Shown: positions 8,467-19,213 of the stretch, piece by piece
How the letters are laid out: each line of letters opens with the position of its first letter
Numbering within the stretch: the first letter of the stretch is position 1
Assembly: GCA_019671135.1 (NCBI GenBank)
Contig: JAHRHY010000004.1
Span: 2,604,001 to 2,668,000, forward strand
From: Linnemannia hyalina
Taxonomy: Eukaryota; Mortierellomycota; Mortierellomycetes; Mortierellales; Mortierellaceae
DNA length: 64,000 bases
Direction: 5' to 3'
The notes under the pieces: model-generated
Told to the model about the DNA's origin: nothing
Database searches by the model: none
Seen by the model: only the letters and a program-made list of their open reading frames with translations
Position numbers and translations under genes: made by a program

Positions 8467-11352
8467 ATGCCCAGACATCAACACCAAGACCAATTACGCG
8501 GCATCAAGCAGCCGAGTGGCAGCATCCAGTACTTGCCACGCTCGGAAGACAAAGACATGACGTCTGGAGAAACCTACGAGGACGTCAACAGCGCAGCAAT
8601 CAACCCCAACAGCATGGACGACCAGCAACCGCAAGGAAAAGAGATGGATAAAATCATCTTTGACACCGGCGTCCAGGAGTTCATCCTCAGGGCAGCTAAT
8701 TTTTGGACCGATGACCTCGGAGGCGCCGGCGACATTATCAACGACTTGGCCTACAAACTGAGAGGGCTGCTTACTCTCATTGGCAAACCCATTACCCGCT
8801 ACCTCCACATCGGCACCTAAACCACTGATAAGTATCTCTCCGCGACGAATAGTCAAAGAACCACCTCCTCAGCTTGGCCTTCAACAAGCCAGCAAAGACA
8901 ACAATCCCCGGCACAAACGACAATGGCGACAAGGATCTCGATAACTCCGACAGAAAGACAATCAAACCAGCACGACTCGAGCTCGACACGGATTGAGATA
9001 TCCTCTTATCGGCAACACTACTAAGGCCAAGCGAAGGCCTGTTCAACTCCAAGGGAAAGGTCGAACACATACGCCTCTCTCCCTACAAGTACGGAGGATT
9101 ATTGACCGCGACAGTGACCCTCGCCAACGATAGCAGGTCAAGGATCTCCAGCGAAGACAACAGGCGGTGGTATTCATTAGGACGGACTCAGGCCCCATCA
9201 CTAGACCCGGCAATAACGATATTACCTTCCACAAAGATTTGGTCCGCAAGCTCACCAACCTGCCAAGAGGCACAACCCCGCTAATGCAGAAAGGTTTGTG
9301 TGAGACAGTGAACAATTGTTCCGTGACAATCCCATTTCACCACAACTCCACCTTAAGAAAGTGAGAGGCATTTTTTTCGTTCACAACCCAAGAGGCGTTT
9401 GGTAAGTTGACAATTAAGGAGTATCTCATTAATGAGACAGATCCAAGGATGACCTGGGTGGACGTGGAGAAAAAATTATACAACGAGTGGATCGCCCAAA
9501 TATCTGATCGCAGCATGCCCCGAGAAGAGCGCGCGTAAAGGGCACCGCGCGGGAAGCATCGCGAAGTCGCACCCACCAAGAGCGCCTGCTCCCCGACTAC
9601 TAACAAACCCGCAACAATGACCCCGTGCCCAAAGTGCAAACCTTTGCTCAACCAACTCAAGTGGGCCTTACATACTACGCCCAGGTGAAACAGGGGCTCC
9701 AGAACGCAGGCAAACAAACCAAGGGGACGTAGCCGGTCCAGGTAAGTGGAGACGATCAGCAACCCAGTTACAACGACTTCCTTCTAATGACCCAAAAACA
9801 GGACGCAATTATTAAAGAGATGCAAGACCAAAATAAAATGTGCATGGCAGCAGTGAACAGAGTGAGTTGTTTTAAGCAAGGAAAGTGACGAGGAAGCTGT
9901 TTTTATTACCTTGTCCCTGATCGGTATTATATAGTACCTGAACAGGGGCCAAGGCTTGGTTTACCCACTTCGTCAAGTAAAAAGAAAAGGAAGTAAATCC
10001 TCTAGTAGGATTCACACTTATCCATAACATAGGGAACGCTTCTTGCCCGGCAGGGTATGAGACCCCCCTTGGTGGGTGATATAAATGCCAGGTTGGGTCC
10101 GCCGGCCATGAAAGGCAGAGGCAGTGCGGAAGAAAAGGCTGAGCAAAGCCTCATAGTCAGTGAGCTTGGAGATCCCACCAGGGAACCCCTTGTTCACTAT
10201 TTCACGTCCATTGGCTGGCAGAGCCTGGAAATTAGTTCCGACAGGTGGTGTCCCATGTCTTGAGCCTTAGCCATTCGAATGATTCGATGGACTCTTATGA
10301 CAAAAGACAGGGCAGGTTCTGAAAAGTACAGAGGAGAATGGAGGCGGGAAGGAAAGTGATTTTATTCGAAGGCAGGATACTTTGAGCCAGATTTGAGTCT
10401 CAGTTCTTCAATTAAAATAGGCTGCCGCTTAATTACAGTACCTAACCACAACAGTTCGTGGACAAACAGGATATAAGCAAAGCCATGAACGCTATCAGCA
10501 ATCAGGTCTCTCAGGTCTTCCAGGTCCAGATCGCCCTCGCGCAAGGTCAAGGAGCTTTAGAAAAACGCATCCTGGACCGAATATCCCAAGAAATTCAAAA
10601 GGCTATGGCTACAACCCAGTCACCTACACTCGGACACACGCAATACTCTCCATGGCACCCATACCCATGCGCACCATATCCTGTCCCGCCCAGTCTTTAC
10701 CCGTTGTTGTATCTTTCATCCGCCATATCTTCACCTGTTGTCGTGTCCTCACCCGTCGTATCCTCGGCAGCCTGGTCGACAATCAGATATACCGTACCGC
10801 GGCCCACATCCTAGTCTTCATTATCAGCCAATATCATCCCAGCCAACACTCCAAATGCGACCTCCATTGTTTCATATGGCGCCTACCCTCCCAACCTCGC
10901 CTAGTCTTCCGGTCCAAGCACTCGCGTAGGAACCGCCATCAAATGCGGTCACTTCCCCTCCTCCTCATTCACAAGACTCTCCTTGGCGTCGCCTTAATCA
11001 TCCACAAGATATTCTGCCTATCAGTATAGGGTACAAAATGCTCCCTGATAGAGGAGCGTTGATGGAACGCGCTGCGTGGGATGAGTTTCACGGCCCTCTC
11101 TCCCATCTAAGGAGTCAAGGCTGTCTTTCAAATGATCTGAAGACAAAAGAAGTCTATAGTCGTCGACGCGAGTTTGTATTGTTGATACAAGAAGCAGGAG
11201 AAAGAGAGAAACGCCCGGTGGAGGTTCATGTCCACGAATGTACAGAAAGGTTAACAGGACAGACCATTAACTCTATTCGCGAGGAATTGAAGGCCCAGCA
11301 GAAAACAAGTAAAATACTGAACGCATGCTTGCTTGCCAGCGTACCACAATAA
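8467..11352 (+). pseudogene. Decayed gene with GCR1_C-like C-terminus
   Basis: Several plus-strand frames with protein-like composition follow the TATA module but are broken. They are 8467-8820 (117 aa, then stop), 9167-9538 (one in-frame TGA), about 9745-9861 joined in phase to 10455 onward (Gln-rich, coiled-coil-like), a Pro-rich stretch, and 10738-11352 with one TAG. The last part (from about 11050) has WDEFHGP..., then YSRRREFVLLIQE, which resembles the GCR1_C DNA-binding domain found in fungal transcription factors and at the end of some Crypton recombinases. I saw no tyrosine-recombinase motif. The gene needs at least two stops and one frameshift repaired, so it is called a pseudogene. 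The family assignment is from memory and moderate. Confidence 0.42.
9862..10454 (+). other. 593-bp intron or insertion within the decayed gene
   Basis: It starts GTGAGT and ends CAACAG. Removing it joins two phase-0 segments into one coherent Gln/Lys-rich helical stretch (...MAAVNR to FVDKQD...). At 593 bp it is much longer than the roughly 85-130 bp introns of most other genes here, though INSIG intron 1 is 452 bp. It could be a long intron or an insertion that uses splice signals. Nothing recognisable is encoded inside. Confidence 0.35.
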
Positions 11353-11830
11353 ATATCAATCCTCAAAAGTCATACAAGGTGCAGTGCAATTGCAAAGCAT
11401 GGAATACAGGTAAAGAGAGATAGGAGTAGGAAGGATCCATGCTGTATACAAATATCAATTAAGGCAAAGAAATAATAGCAATGTAACATGCCCCTTCAAC
11501 GCACAATCCACACCCGCTCAATAATACTTGATTTCGCTTCTTTTCATGGTATTTTGGTTATCAGTTATGGATCACCTAGACGCGTACCATTTCATTCCGC
11601 GTCTTATGTCTGTTCATCCTCTGGTAACGACTATTCTACGAGTGAACTTGTATAGTATCTGCGTGAGTGTCTCGCTCTCCAGCGCTTTCCTCCTTTGCTT
11701 CTCTGATTATGTGTTAACAATACCATGTGAGTGTATTTCCCCCCACATGGGTATGAAAGAGGGAGTGGTCAATCGATGTAAGGCAGGGAAAGAAAATATG
11801 GCTAGGTAAACAAGTCCATGGACATTATGC
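11353..11830. other. Intergenic, nothing recognised
   Basis: About 480 bp between the decayed gene and the leader of the second receptor. I see no conserved frame, tRNA or transposon end. Confidence 0.5.
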
Positions 11831-11839
11831 ATGATGGCG

Positions 11840-12326
11840 AAGACTTATGCGCATACCATGGGGTGTCTCTATATTTACTTTCTTTCTTCTGCTCCCTCCC
11901 TCCCTCTCTTTCCACTTTGCAACACTCACCTTTCTCCCCTCATCACTACTCTCCATCTCCTTCATTCGTCTTTTTCACCGCCAGTCTCCTTGGCTCTCAT
12001 TACACTCTACCTACATTCGCACCTGTTGGTCATTTCAACATCCTTCCATCGTCCTACTTTCTCTTTCTCCGTTCTCTACATCTCCTCGCTCAGTCAATCG
12101 TCATCCTGCGTGCTTGTCCGTCTTGTACCTAACAAGTGCCGAGCACCCCAACCTTGGAGAGGTACAATTTTCGTCTCCAATATCCAAGTCTCATATACTA
12201 CGCTTATCGCCGTTGAGCACCTCCTAACCTCTCTCTCAACCCTTCAACCACTTCGCCACTATGTCCGCCTAATAGCAATTTCCGCTTCTCTACTCGACGC
12301 TCTCCCATCCAGCCAATACACAAAGC

Positions 12327-12375
<49 letters not shown>

Positions 12376-12630
12376 GTCCTCACTAAGGACGAGATCGTAT
12401 TGTGAGTACTTGGACAATCGTGTTTAAGTGCAAGAACTCTTCATATTCTGTTTAGCGCGTGCTAACTCTTTCCATCTGAAAATAACATGGTCATTTCCGT
12501 TTCCAGTCTCCAAGCATCTGCCCACAACGGACCAAGAGCGACAACAAAACAACAAAACGACAATCCCACTCCCTCTCTCTGTTAGCCCTCCTCGACAGGC
12601 AATAAACGATCCATCAGCCACGGTTTTTCA
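11840..12630 (+). promoter_or_regulatory. Promoter and 5' leader of receptor copy 2, with 5'-UTR intron
   Basis: The region is pyrimidine-rich, as is usual for leaders in this window. It is paralogous to the minus strand of 47140-47870. Both copies keep an inverted repeat CTTGT-ACCTA-ACAAG (12122-12136) and a TTTAGCGCGTGCT block (12451-12463). A likely 5'-UTR intron runs from GTGAGT at 12402 to TTCCAG ending at 12506; the orphan copy has matching splice signals. A homopolymer pair of ten C (12331-12340) and thirty-four A (12341-12374) lies just upstream of the intron. No TATA box is clear. Confidence 0.55.
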
Positions 12631-15600
12631 ATGATTACTCTCGAGGATAACCTGGTTCCTTTGGACCTTGCAAGTGGCGAGGCTGGCGATGGTGTCGATA
12701 ACAAGCCAGTCTCCTCCCAGCATGGACACAAGCGGCACAAACTCTCCAACAATATCGACATCGACCTTGCAGTCTCCATCAGCGAAGTCAAAAACCCTGC
12801 CTCCAGTGCCCAGCCGTCAGTTCTGACGGCCATACCTCGCTTGGACGTTTTCTCACAAAATATCAAACCACCTGCCATCCTCATCACCCTGCCAGAGTTC
12901 GGTTCCCGCATTGACACCACTCCCCAACTTGCTTTGTGCATTGCCTTGCTCCCCAAGGTCGGCGATCCCTTCAACCAGCAAGAGGATCACTCGCAAATTT
13001 TGTCCTCTGGCATTACTGCCCAACGTGCCTGGATTAATTATATGAAGCAAGACCCTATTGAGCAAGAGCGTCTGCGTTGCCTAGGGGCTTGCATGGTGGA
13101 TGAGTTTGCAAAGGACGCCTCCAAGTACTCGACCGAGATTGCCGAGATGGTACTTATTGGTCCAGTGCTCGACAACGAGCATTTTCGCAGGTTGCTGTTG
13201 TGTACCATCACGGAATTCGAGCAGGCTGTGCTTTTGGATATTGATCTGCTGCAAGGTCTGGTGCAGTTGGTCCAGTCTGCTCCATCCGAGGCTCTGCTTC
13301 CTGACGACCTGGTCAAGATCCTTCGTGTGCTCGGAGTTCGTCTGCAGGACACCCACCAGCAGTTGTCTGTTCATCCCTTCCATCTCACGTTGGCTGTCTC
13401 GAGGTTGCTTGATATTATGGCGGAGCACAAGGTCAAGGACTTGGATAGACTTGAAGAGCACGAAGCTCTTTCTGGGGTGTTGCCGGGTTTGAAGGCCAGT
13501 TCAGATCCCTACTTGATGTATCAGGCATGCTATGCGTTCCAAGCGCTGCAGTATGTCCCCGACAATGAATCACCGCTGCAGGCCGTTCTCCGACATTCTA
13601 CTGGGGTTGTGGAAGGACTCGTCAAGGTCTCGGCGGTGTTTAAGCTGGATCTGGGAGCAGTTCTCGAGGGACTCGGCAAGCTGCAGGAGACCCTCGAAGG
13701 TGTAGTTGAGGTTGCTGGTAGTGTCTATGATGGTGCCAGTTCGCTGATGGAGAGTGGCCGAGGTGTGCTTGAGAGCATGAAGGAGGGGTTGAGATCTGGT
13801 CAGAAACGTCCGTGGTACACTGCCGTCCGTGCCGCCTACGCCTTTGCTCAAGCTGGCCAACTCAAGGATCTCAAGGTGCTCATCTATGAGGCACCCTGTC
13901 GTCGTGATCCTTTGTTCCAATGGGGTATCTGCCAATTGCTGGGTGAGATCGCCTCTGACACCATCTGGGACACCAGCGTCCGCCTGCACGCCATCGATCT
14001 TCTTGGAGAGCTGTACATGAACGATCCTTTGTGGGGTCAGGATGAGAGCGTCAAGACTTGGATGCTAAACATCATCCGCCAACTCGGAACCACTGCTGAC
14101 CAGGTCGTCAGTGCCAGTGCTCACACCTTGCTCAAGGACCTAAACCAGGAACAAGACACCGCCACCCGTCTTCCTTGCCCACTCAGGAATCGCCTTCCTC
14201 TGCCTGCAACATCCCCTACGCTCGCTCGTGTTCAAATGATCCCTCCTCTCGAATATAATCTCCACAAGCACAGAGTCGTCAGGTTGAAGCAGAGCCGTCT
14301 GTCACTCTACATCCAACCATTTGCCAAAGCCAGCCTGAGGGCCAAGGACGAAGACACTTTTCCTCTCCTGGAGAAAGTACAGGAGTTCTTGGCAAGCGAG
14401 CGTCAAGTGATGTTGATCCTAGGCGACTCTGGGTCAGGGAAATCGACATTCAATCGCCATCTTGAGCATCGACTCTGGATCGACTACAAGCGAGGCGGAC
14501 CTATCCCACTGTTCATCAATCTTCCCGCCATCGACCGCCCAGACCAGGACATGATCGCCAAGCAGCTGAGGGCCAACAACTTTAGCGACGACCAGATCCA
14601 GGAGATGAAGCAGCACCGCCAACTCATCCTCATCTGCGATGGGTACGATGAGAGTCAGCAACTGGTCAATTTGCACCGAACCAACATGCTGAACCAGCCA
14701 GGACAATGGAACACCAAGATGGTCATCAGCTGCCGCACCCAGTTCCTCGGACCCTCATACGTTGATCGCTTCAAGCCGCAGCCGACAGATCGCTACGCCG
14801 CTGGTCCTCAGGATCTATTCCAGGAGGCCGTCATTGCCCCTTTCTCCAAGGAGCAGATCGAGAGTTATGTCGGGCTGTATGTGCAGGATCCACAGACGGC
14901 ACTGTTATTCCAGAATCGGGCTGTGTGGTCGGCGAAGGAGTACATATACAAGCTGGCAATGATCCCCAATGTCAAGGACCTCGTCAAGAACCCGTTCCTC
15001 CTCACGCTTGCTCTCAAGGCTCTGCCTCGCATGGTTGCCTCGAATAGCGACCTGTCAAGCATTCGTGTCACCCGAGTCGGACTCTACGACATGTTTGTAG
15101 AGCAGTGGCTGGAAACGAATCGACTACGTTTACAGTCGAACACACTGAGCAAGGAAGAACTGACGGCATTCAATTCGCTGATGGACTACGGTTTTATTGG
15201 ATGCGGGATCCACTACCTGCTACGTCTCTCTGCGGCGATCTTTCAGGAGCAAGGTGGATACCCGGTCATTGAGTATATCCATCGACATGACAAGGACTCC
15301 TGGAAGGCGGCGTTCTTTGGTAATGACCCCGAGGCTAAGCTGCTCCGCGAAGCCAGCCCGTTGATGCGCACCGGCAACCAATACCGCTTTATCCATCGCT
15401 CCATGCTCGAGTATTTCCTCTCACGCGTCATCTACAACCCGGCCAAGGTTGACGAGCAGGATTTTGACTCCTCAATTGAGACTGCATCCCCTGTCTCCCT
15501 TTCGTCCGACACCAATGGCCCCTTGTACCAGAGAAGCTTGCTTAAGGAGCCGTCGATTATCCAGTTCCTCTGCGACCGCGTGAGGCTCGACCCGCATTTT

Positions 15601-18081
15601 GAGCAATACCTCCGCGCTGTCATTGACCAGTCCAAGACCGATTCCAGTGCCACCATCGCCGCCACCAATGCCATCACGATCCTGGTCAGAGCCGGTGTGA
15701 CCTTCCACGGTGCAGATCTTCGCGGCATCAAGATCCCTGGCGCCGATCTTTCTTACGGTCAGTTCGACTCTGCACAGTTCAAAGGCGCTGACTTGACGAG
15801 CGTCAATCTCTCGGGAAGTTGGTTGCGGCAGGCAGATTTGAGTCATGCACAGATGGAGGGCGTTCTGTTCGGAGAGCTGCCATACCTCAAGGTGGAAGGT
15901 TCCGTAACAGCCTGTGCCTACTCGCCTGACGGAAGTATGCTTGGAGTGGCGTTAACGGGTAAAGGCCTTGGCATCGGGATATACGACACGTCCACATGGG
16001 AACGAATTCATCTAATCACTGTCAGTGACAATGTCCGATCTGTTGTATTCTCGCCTGATAGTCGGCGAATCGTATCTGGATGCGAGAACGGAGCTGTTCA
16101 GTTGTGGGATTGCACAAGCGGCAAGGAGGTGTTAGGGAGGTACCCTTGGTCACAATCATGGATCGAACCGTTAGGTATTAAGAGGCACACTCATTGTATA
16201 CGCTCATTGGCGTACTCGCCTTGCGGCAAACGTATTGCCTCGGCCAGCAACGACAAAACGGTGCGACTGTGGAATTCAGAGACGGCGGCGTGCCTCTTTG
16301 TTTTGGAAGGCCACACTGAGTGGGTCGCTAGCGTCAGGTTTTCCCCAGATGGACGTCAGTTAGTATCAGGCAGTGGTGATGGAACGATTCGATTTTGGGA
16401 CTCGGAGATGGGAGAGCCAGGGGTCGTCTTGAGTCCGTCGTTGGGAGTGATTGCCAGTCTTGCCATTTCTCCAGACTGTCGATGGGTCGCTTCCGGTCAC
16501 GCTGACGGCGATGTGCAGTTGTGGGATATGCACTCCGGTAGCCCAGGTCCTGTACTACAAGGCCACACCAAGATTGTTACTGGAATCGCATTCTCTCCGG
16601 ACGGTCAATTGATCGCCACTACGAGCAACGACCGCACGGTGATGTTATGGGACGCATCGACAGGCGACCTTATTTCCACGTTTGACGGTCACTGGCACTC
16701 TATATCTTACATTGCCTTCTCTCCGGATGGTCTTACCATTGCATCGGGATCTAATGACGGAATGGTGCGACTATGGGAAGTGAACTCCGGTCGGTCCAGC
16801 ATTCCGATACAAGATCAGATCGGTGACTCTTGTCTGGTGGCCTACTCTCCCGATGGCCTATCTGTACTCTCTATCGGTCTCGTACCTGTCCTCTCTAAGC
16901 ATCGCCCTGGCGTTATCCGACAGGGGAATGCTAAGACAGAATCGCGCGGATCAGTGTCGTTTGAGTTTCCGGACCCAGAGGTGATCAACTGCGGGGCGTT
17001 TTCGGCGGACGGCAATCAAGTCGCAACCGGGTGCGAGGATGGTTCAGTGCGATTGTGGGATCGCAGAACTGGCGCAGCTGGGCCAGTCTTGAATGGGCAT
17101 TCGGGTGCGGTGAAGATTGTTGCTTATTCAACCTGTGGTCGCTGGATCGCCTCTTCCGACGGCAATTGGACTGTACGATTGTGGAACCTCCATGACACGG
17201 AGAAGCAATACATTCTTGTCAACGCGAGCGGAGGCTATAACAACGAGATCAAGGACTTGAAGTTCTCACCAACAAGCCATGAACTTGCGGTCTGCTCGGG
17301 GGACGAAAAAGTCCGGCTTTTCGATCCACAAACAAGAGAGCTCTTAATGTGCAAGCTGATGAAGGGGCCGATTTGGTCATTGGACTACTCGCCCAATAGT
17401 CAGCAGCTGGCTTTAGGCACTCGGAACTCGGTTGCCCTGTGGGACCGGCGGTCGAATGAGCCTAGTTTGGAGTTGTTCCCGGATGCTAGTTTGGAGGGTC
17501 CGTTTAGTAGGAGCGTGACCGTCGCCTACTCGCCATGCGGTCAGTTTCTGGCATCCTCCACCGAGGACCACATTGTGCATCTCTGGCACCGACATTCGAT
17601 CCAAGGGAATATCGAGAGCTGGTCTTGCGTAGTAACGCTTCGTGTGTTTTCTGAGCCTGTCGTAAGCCTGTCTTGGAATCCAGTTGTCCCGACGGAGTTC
17701 ATCACAGCTAGCATGGATGGGTCTGTCCGAGTATGGCGAGTGTCGAACTATGATAGAGCAGTTGTCGTTAAGATGCTATGGGGTACTAATCTTAGGAGGC
17801 TTTGCTGTGAAGGTGTGGTCCTCAAAGGTGCGACTGGTCTGAGCCCGATCTACCGCAAGTTGTTGGCACAGCGCAGTGCTTTTGATAGGGGCTTGTCTTC
17901 AGATGACAATGGATCTGATGATGGGCCTGAAGAGGACGGTGGATTTGAAGATGGGTTTTGCGATGGATTTGACGTTGGGTCTAAGGACTACGATGAACTT
18001 GACTATTGGCTTGAAGACGATAACGGATCTGACGATGAGTCTGACGATGAGTCTGAAGATGAGTCTGAAGATGAGGAGTAA
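12631..18081 (+). CDS. NLR-like receptor: helical N-domain, NACHT, pentapeptide, 14 WD40 repeats
   Basis: Intact single-exon gene, 1816 aa. Residues 1-590 form an alpha-helical, ARM-like region with no named domain I can assign; a conserved-looking RPWYTAVRAA patch sits near residue 392. The NACHT NTPase follows, with Walker A GDSGSGKST at 598-606 and Walker B-type LILICDGYDE at 665-674. A sensor-like VISCRTQ motif and the NPFLLTLAL helix come next. Pentapeptide repeats (GADLRG, GADLSY, GADLTS) span about 1020-1085. Fourteen WD40-type repeats, enough for two seven-bladed propellers, span about 1090-1750, with one degenerate repeat. A Ser/Asp/Glu tail ends the protein. By family this is a cytosolic STAND receptor that oligomerises on ligand sensing by the repeats. 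Ligand and output are unknown. Confidence 0.93.
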   Translation: MITLEDNLVPLDLASGEAGDGVDNKPVSSQHGHKRHKLSNNIDIDLAVSISEVKNPASSAQPSVLTAIPRLDVFSQNIKPPAILITLPEFGSRIDTTPQLALCIALLPKVGDPFNQQEDHSQILSSGITAQRAWINYMKQDPIEQERLRCLGACMVDEFAKDASKYSTEIAEMVLIGPVLDNEHFRRLLLCTITEFEQAVLLDIDLLQGLVQLVQSAPSEALLPDDLVKILRVLGVRLQDTHQQLSVHPFHLTLAVSRLLDIMAEHKVKDLDRLEEHEALSGVLPGLKASSDPYLMYQACYAFQALQYVPDNESPLQAVLRHSTGVVEGLVKVSAVFKLDLGAVLEGLGKLQETLEGVVEVAGSVYDGASSLMESGRGVLESMKEGLRSGQKRPWYTAVRAAYAFAQAGQLKDLKVLIYEAPCRRDPLFQWGICQLLGEIASDTIWDTSVRLHAIDLLGELYMNDPLWGQDESVKTWMLNIIRQLGTTADQVVSASAHTLLKDLNQEQDTATRLPCPLRNRLPLPATSPTLARVQMIPPLEYNLHKHRVVRLKQSRLSLYIQPFAKASLRAKDEDTFPLLEKVQEFLASERQVMLILGDSGSGKSTFNRHLEHRLWIDYKRGGPIPLFINLPAIDRPDQDMIAKQLRANNFSDDQIQEMKQHRQLILICDGYDESQQLVNLHRTNMLNQPGQWNTKMVISCRTQFLGPSYVDRFKPQPTDRYAAGPQDLFQEAVIAPFSKEQIESYVGLYVQDPQTALLFQNRAVWSAKEYIYKLAMIPNVKDLVKNPFLLTLALKALPRMVASNSDLSSIRVTRVGLYDMFVEQWLETNRLRLQSNTLSKEELTAFNSLMDYGFIGCGIHYLLRLSAAIFQEQGGYPVIEYIHRHDKDSWKAAFFGNDPEAKLLREASPLMRTGNQYRFIHRSMLEYFLSRVIYNPAKVDEQDFDSSIETASPVSLSSDTNGPLYQRSLLKEPSIIQFLCDRVRLDPHFEQYLRAVIDQSKTDSSATIAATNAITILVRAGVTFHGADLRGIKIPGADLSYGQFDSAQFKGADLTSVNLSGSWLRQADLSHAQMEGVLFGELPYLKVEGSVTACAYSPDGSMLGVALTGKGLGIGIYDTSTWERIHLITVSDNVRSVVFSPDSRRIVSGCENGAVQLWDCTSGKEVLGRYPWSQSWIEPLGIKRHTHCIRSLAYSPCGKRIASASNDKTVRLWNSETAACLFVLEGHTEWVASVRFSPDGRQLVSGSGDGTIRFWDSEMGEPGVVLSPSLGVIASLAISPDCRWVASGHADGDVQLWDMHSGSPGPVLQGHTKIVTGIAFSPDGQLIATTSNDRTVMLWDASTGDLISTFDGHWHSISYIAFSPDGLTIASGSNDGMVRLWEVNSGRSSIPIQDQIGDSCLVAYSPDGLSVLSIGLVPVLSKHRPGVIRQGNAKTESRGSVSFEFPDPEVINCGAFSADGNQVATGCEDGSVRLWDRRTGAAGPVLNGHSGAVKIVAYSTCGRWIASSDGNWTVRLWNLHDTEKQYILVNASGGYNNEIKDLKFSPTSHELAVCSGDEKVRLFDPQTRELLMCKLMKGPIWSLDYSPNSQQLALGTRNSVALWDRRSNEPSLELFPDASLEGPFSRSVTVAYSPCGQFLASSTEDHIVHLWHRHSIQGNIESWSCVVTLRVFSEPVVSLSWNPVVPTEFITASMDGSVRVWRVSNYDRAVVVKMLWGTNLRRLCCEGVVLKGATGLSPIYRKLLAQRSAFDRGLSSDDNGSDDGPEEDGGFEDGFCDGFDVGSKDYDELDYWLEDDNGSDDESDDESEDESEDEE

Positions 18082-18486
18082 CGGATGGACCTCGTCGCAC
18101 CTAACAGAGCAAAAAAGGCGACCAATAAACTTATACGTGATGATCTTGCCAAACATAGAAAGTGCTCCTGTATGTATTGTTTCTTGAAAAGAACTGTTCG
18201 CGTTTCTGTTTCTTCTTGCATTGTCCTATCTTGTTGTTCACGTTGCGATGTAAAAGCTGGTATGAAAAAAGGCGTATGGTTATTGGGTCGTGGAACTCTT
18301 CAGACTCATGCGTGATACTCAAAAGAAAAAAGTAAGTTAGAAGGCTCGTCCCTACTACATATATTCCGGATCCTCACCAACACAAAAAATATCGCTCTCG
18401 ACAACCGTGTGTGCCATAGACAGGGCTATGGTTTAAGTCAAACTGTTTACTTTACTACATCGAAATATATTACTGTTACGCTAGTG
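18082..18486 (+). repeat. 3' flank of receptor copy 2, repeat of 7809-8217
   Basis: Aligns with the 3' flank of copy 1 from the stop codon to GCTAGTG. After that point the two copies part: copy 1 goes straight to the promoter module, copy 2 has about 370 bp of extra sequence first. Confidence 0.8.
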
Positions 18487-18857
18487 GGTAGTGAGGGAAT
18501 GCTCTGGTTGTTATTGTTGTGGAGTGGAAGCAATGAGGGTGGAATAAAGGGATATAATCGTTGTTTAGCTTTCGTTCGCCTTCCTTGCGATGAACATCAT
18601 ATATACTAATTGTGTAAGTTGCTCTCTTCGATGACCTTGGTACATACTTTCCTCCAGTTTGTAGGATAAAAGGACAAGGACGCCTTTGTAATCTCATCTA
18701 CATAGCGTGTCAATCGTGACTGAGGGCCGTATAGGGTTACTATACGCGACTGGTAGACAGGACGAGGGCGCGTGTGATTGACAGGACGTGGTTGAGGCGA
18801 GGGGGGGGGGGGGGGGACCTTCTTTTGATCCCTTGGTCGCTGATGGACATCATGAGA
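18487..18857. other. Extra ~370-bp segment between receptor 2 flank and promoter module
   Basis: Present here and absent at the equivalent point after copy 1 (8217/8218). It contains a run of sixteen G (18801-18816). I saw no terminal inverted repeats or coding frame. A short shared AGTG at both edges would fit a microhomology deletion in copy 1. Confidence 0.55.
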
Positions 18858-18935
18858 TGAGTGTGTTTTCATCGATGATCGACGATACTGTATGACGGTA
18901 ACGCGTTACCGGGAGGGACGGGTATAAATACCCCC
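18858..18935 (+). promoter_or_regulatory. Promoter module: palindrome plus TATA box (copy 2)
   Basis: Palindrome GGTAACGCGTTACC at 18897-18910 and TATAAATA at 18923-18930, in the same order and spacing class as the module at 8226-8310. Shared flanking words include GTGTGTTTTCATC and ATGATCGACGATA. Similarity ends soon after the TATA box. Confidence 0.6.
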
Positions 18936-18990
18936 TCTCCTCCGCACCTTCTTTCTTTCTTTCTCTCTTGTTCTGCCCTTTACTCCTTAC

Positions 18991-19213
18991 TATGCAACAC
19001 ACATACTTTACTTTCTGCCAAACTATCCCGCTTCTCCTACCCTCTCATGCTTCGACATCCGTGCGATTCAAGGCCTTCTATTCCTACTCACGCATCCAAT
19101 ATTCGAGTCGTCACGTAAGAAGGGAAGAAAGCATCTTCACTAACCAAACAACGCCCACAAACATGACCAACCTACCCCACTACCTGCAACGGGATCGGAA
19201 CGAGGACGATTGA
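18991..19213 (+). CDS. Small ORF downstream of TATA module (uncertain)
   Basis: An ATG lies about 60 bp after the TATA box and opens a 73-residue frame ending NEDD. It is rich in Ser, Thr and Tyr and resembles no family I know. It may be a short real product, the first exon of a longer gene, or an accident. Its only support is position downstream of a conserved promoter module. Confidence 0.2.

Noticed and set aside
11831..12427. 198-residue plus-strand frame ending in a poly-Lys run
   Set aside because: It is the CT-rich receptor leader read through the poly-A tract. The orphan copy of the leader does not keep the frame.
18491..18857. Miniature transposon in the extra segment after receptor copy 2
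   Set aside because: No terminal inverted repeats or target duplication were visible at the edges.
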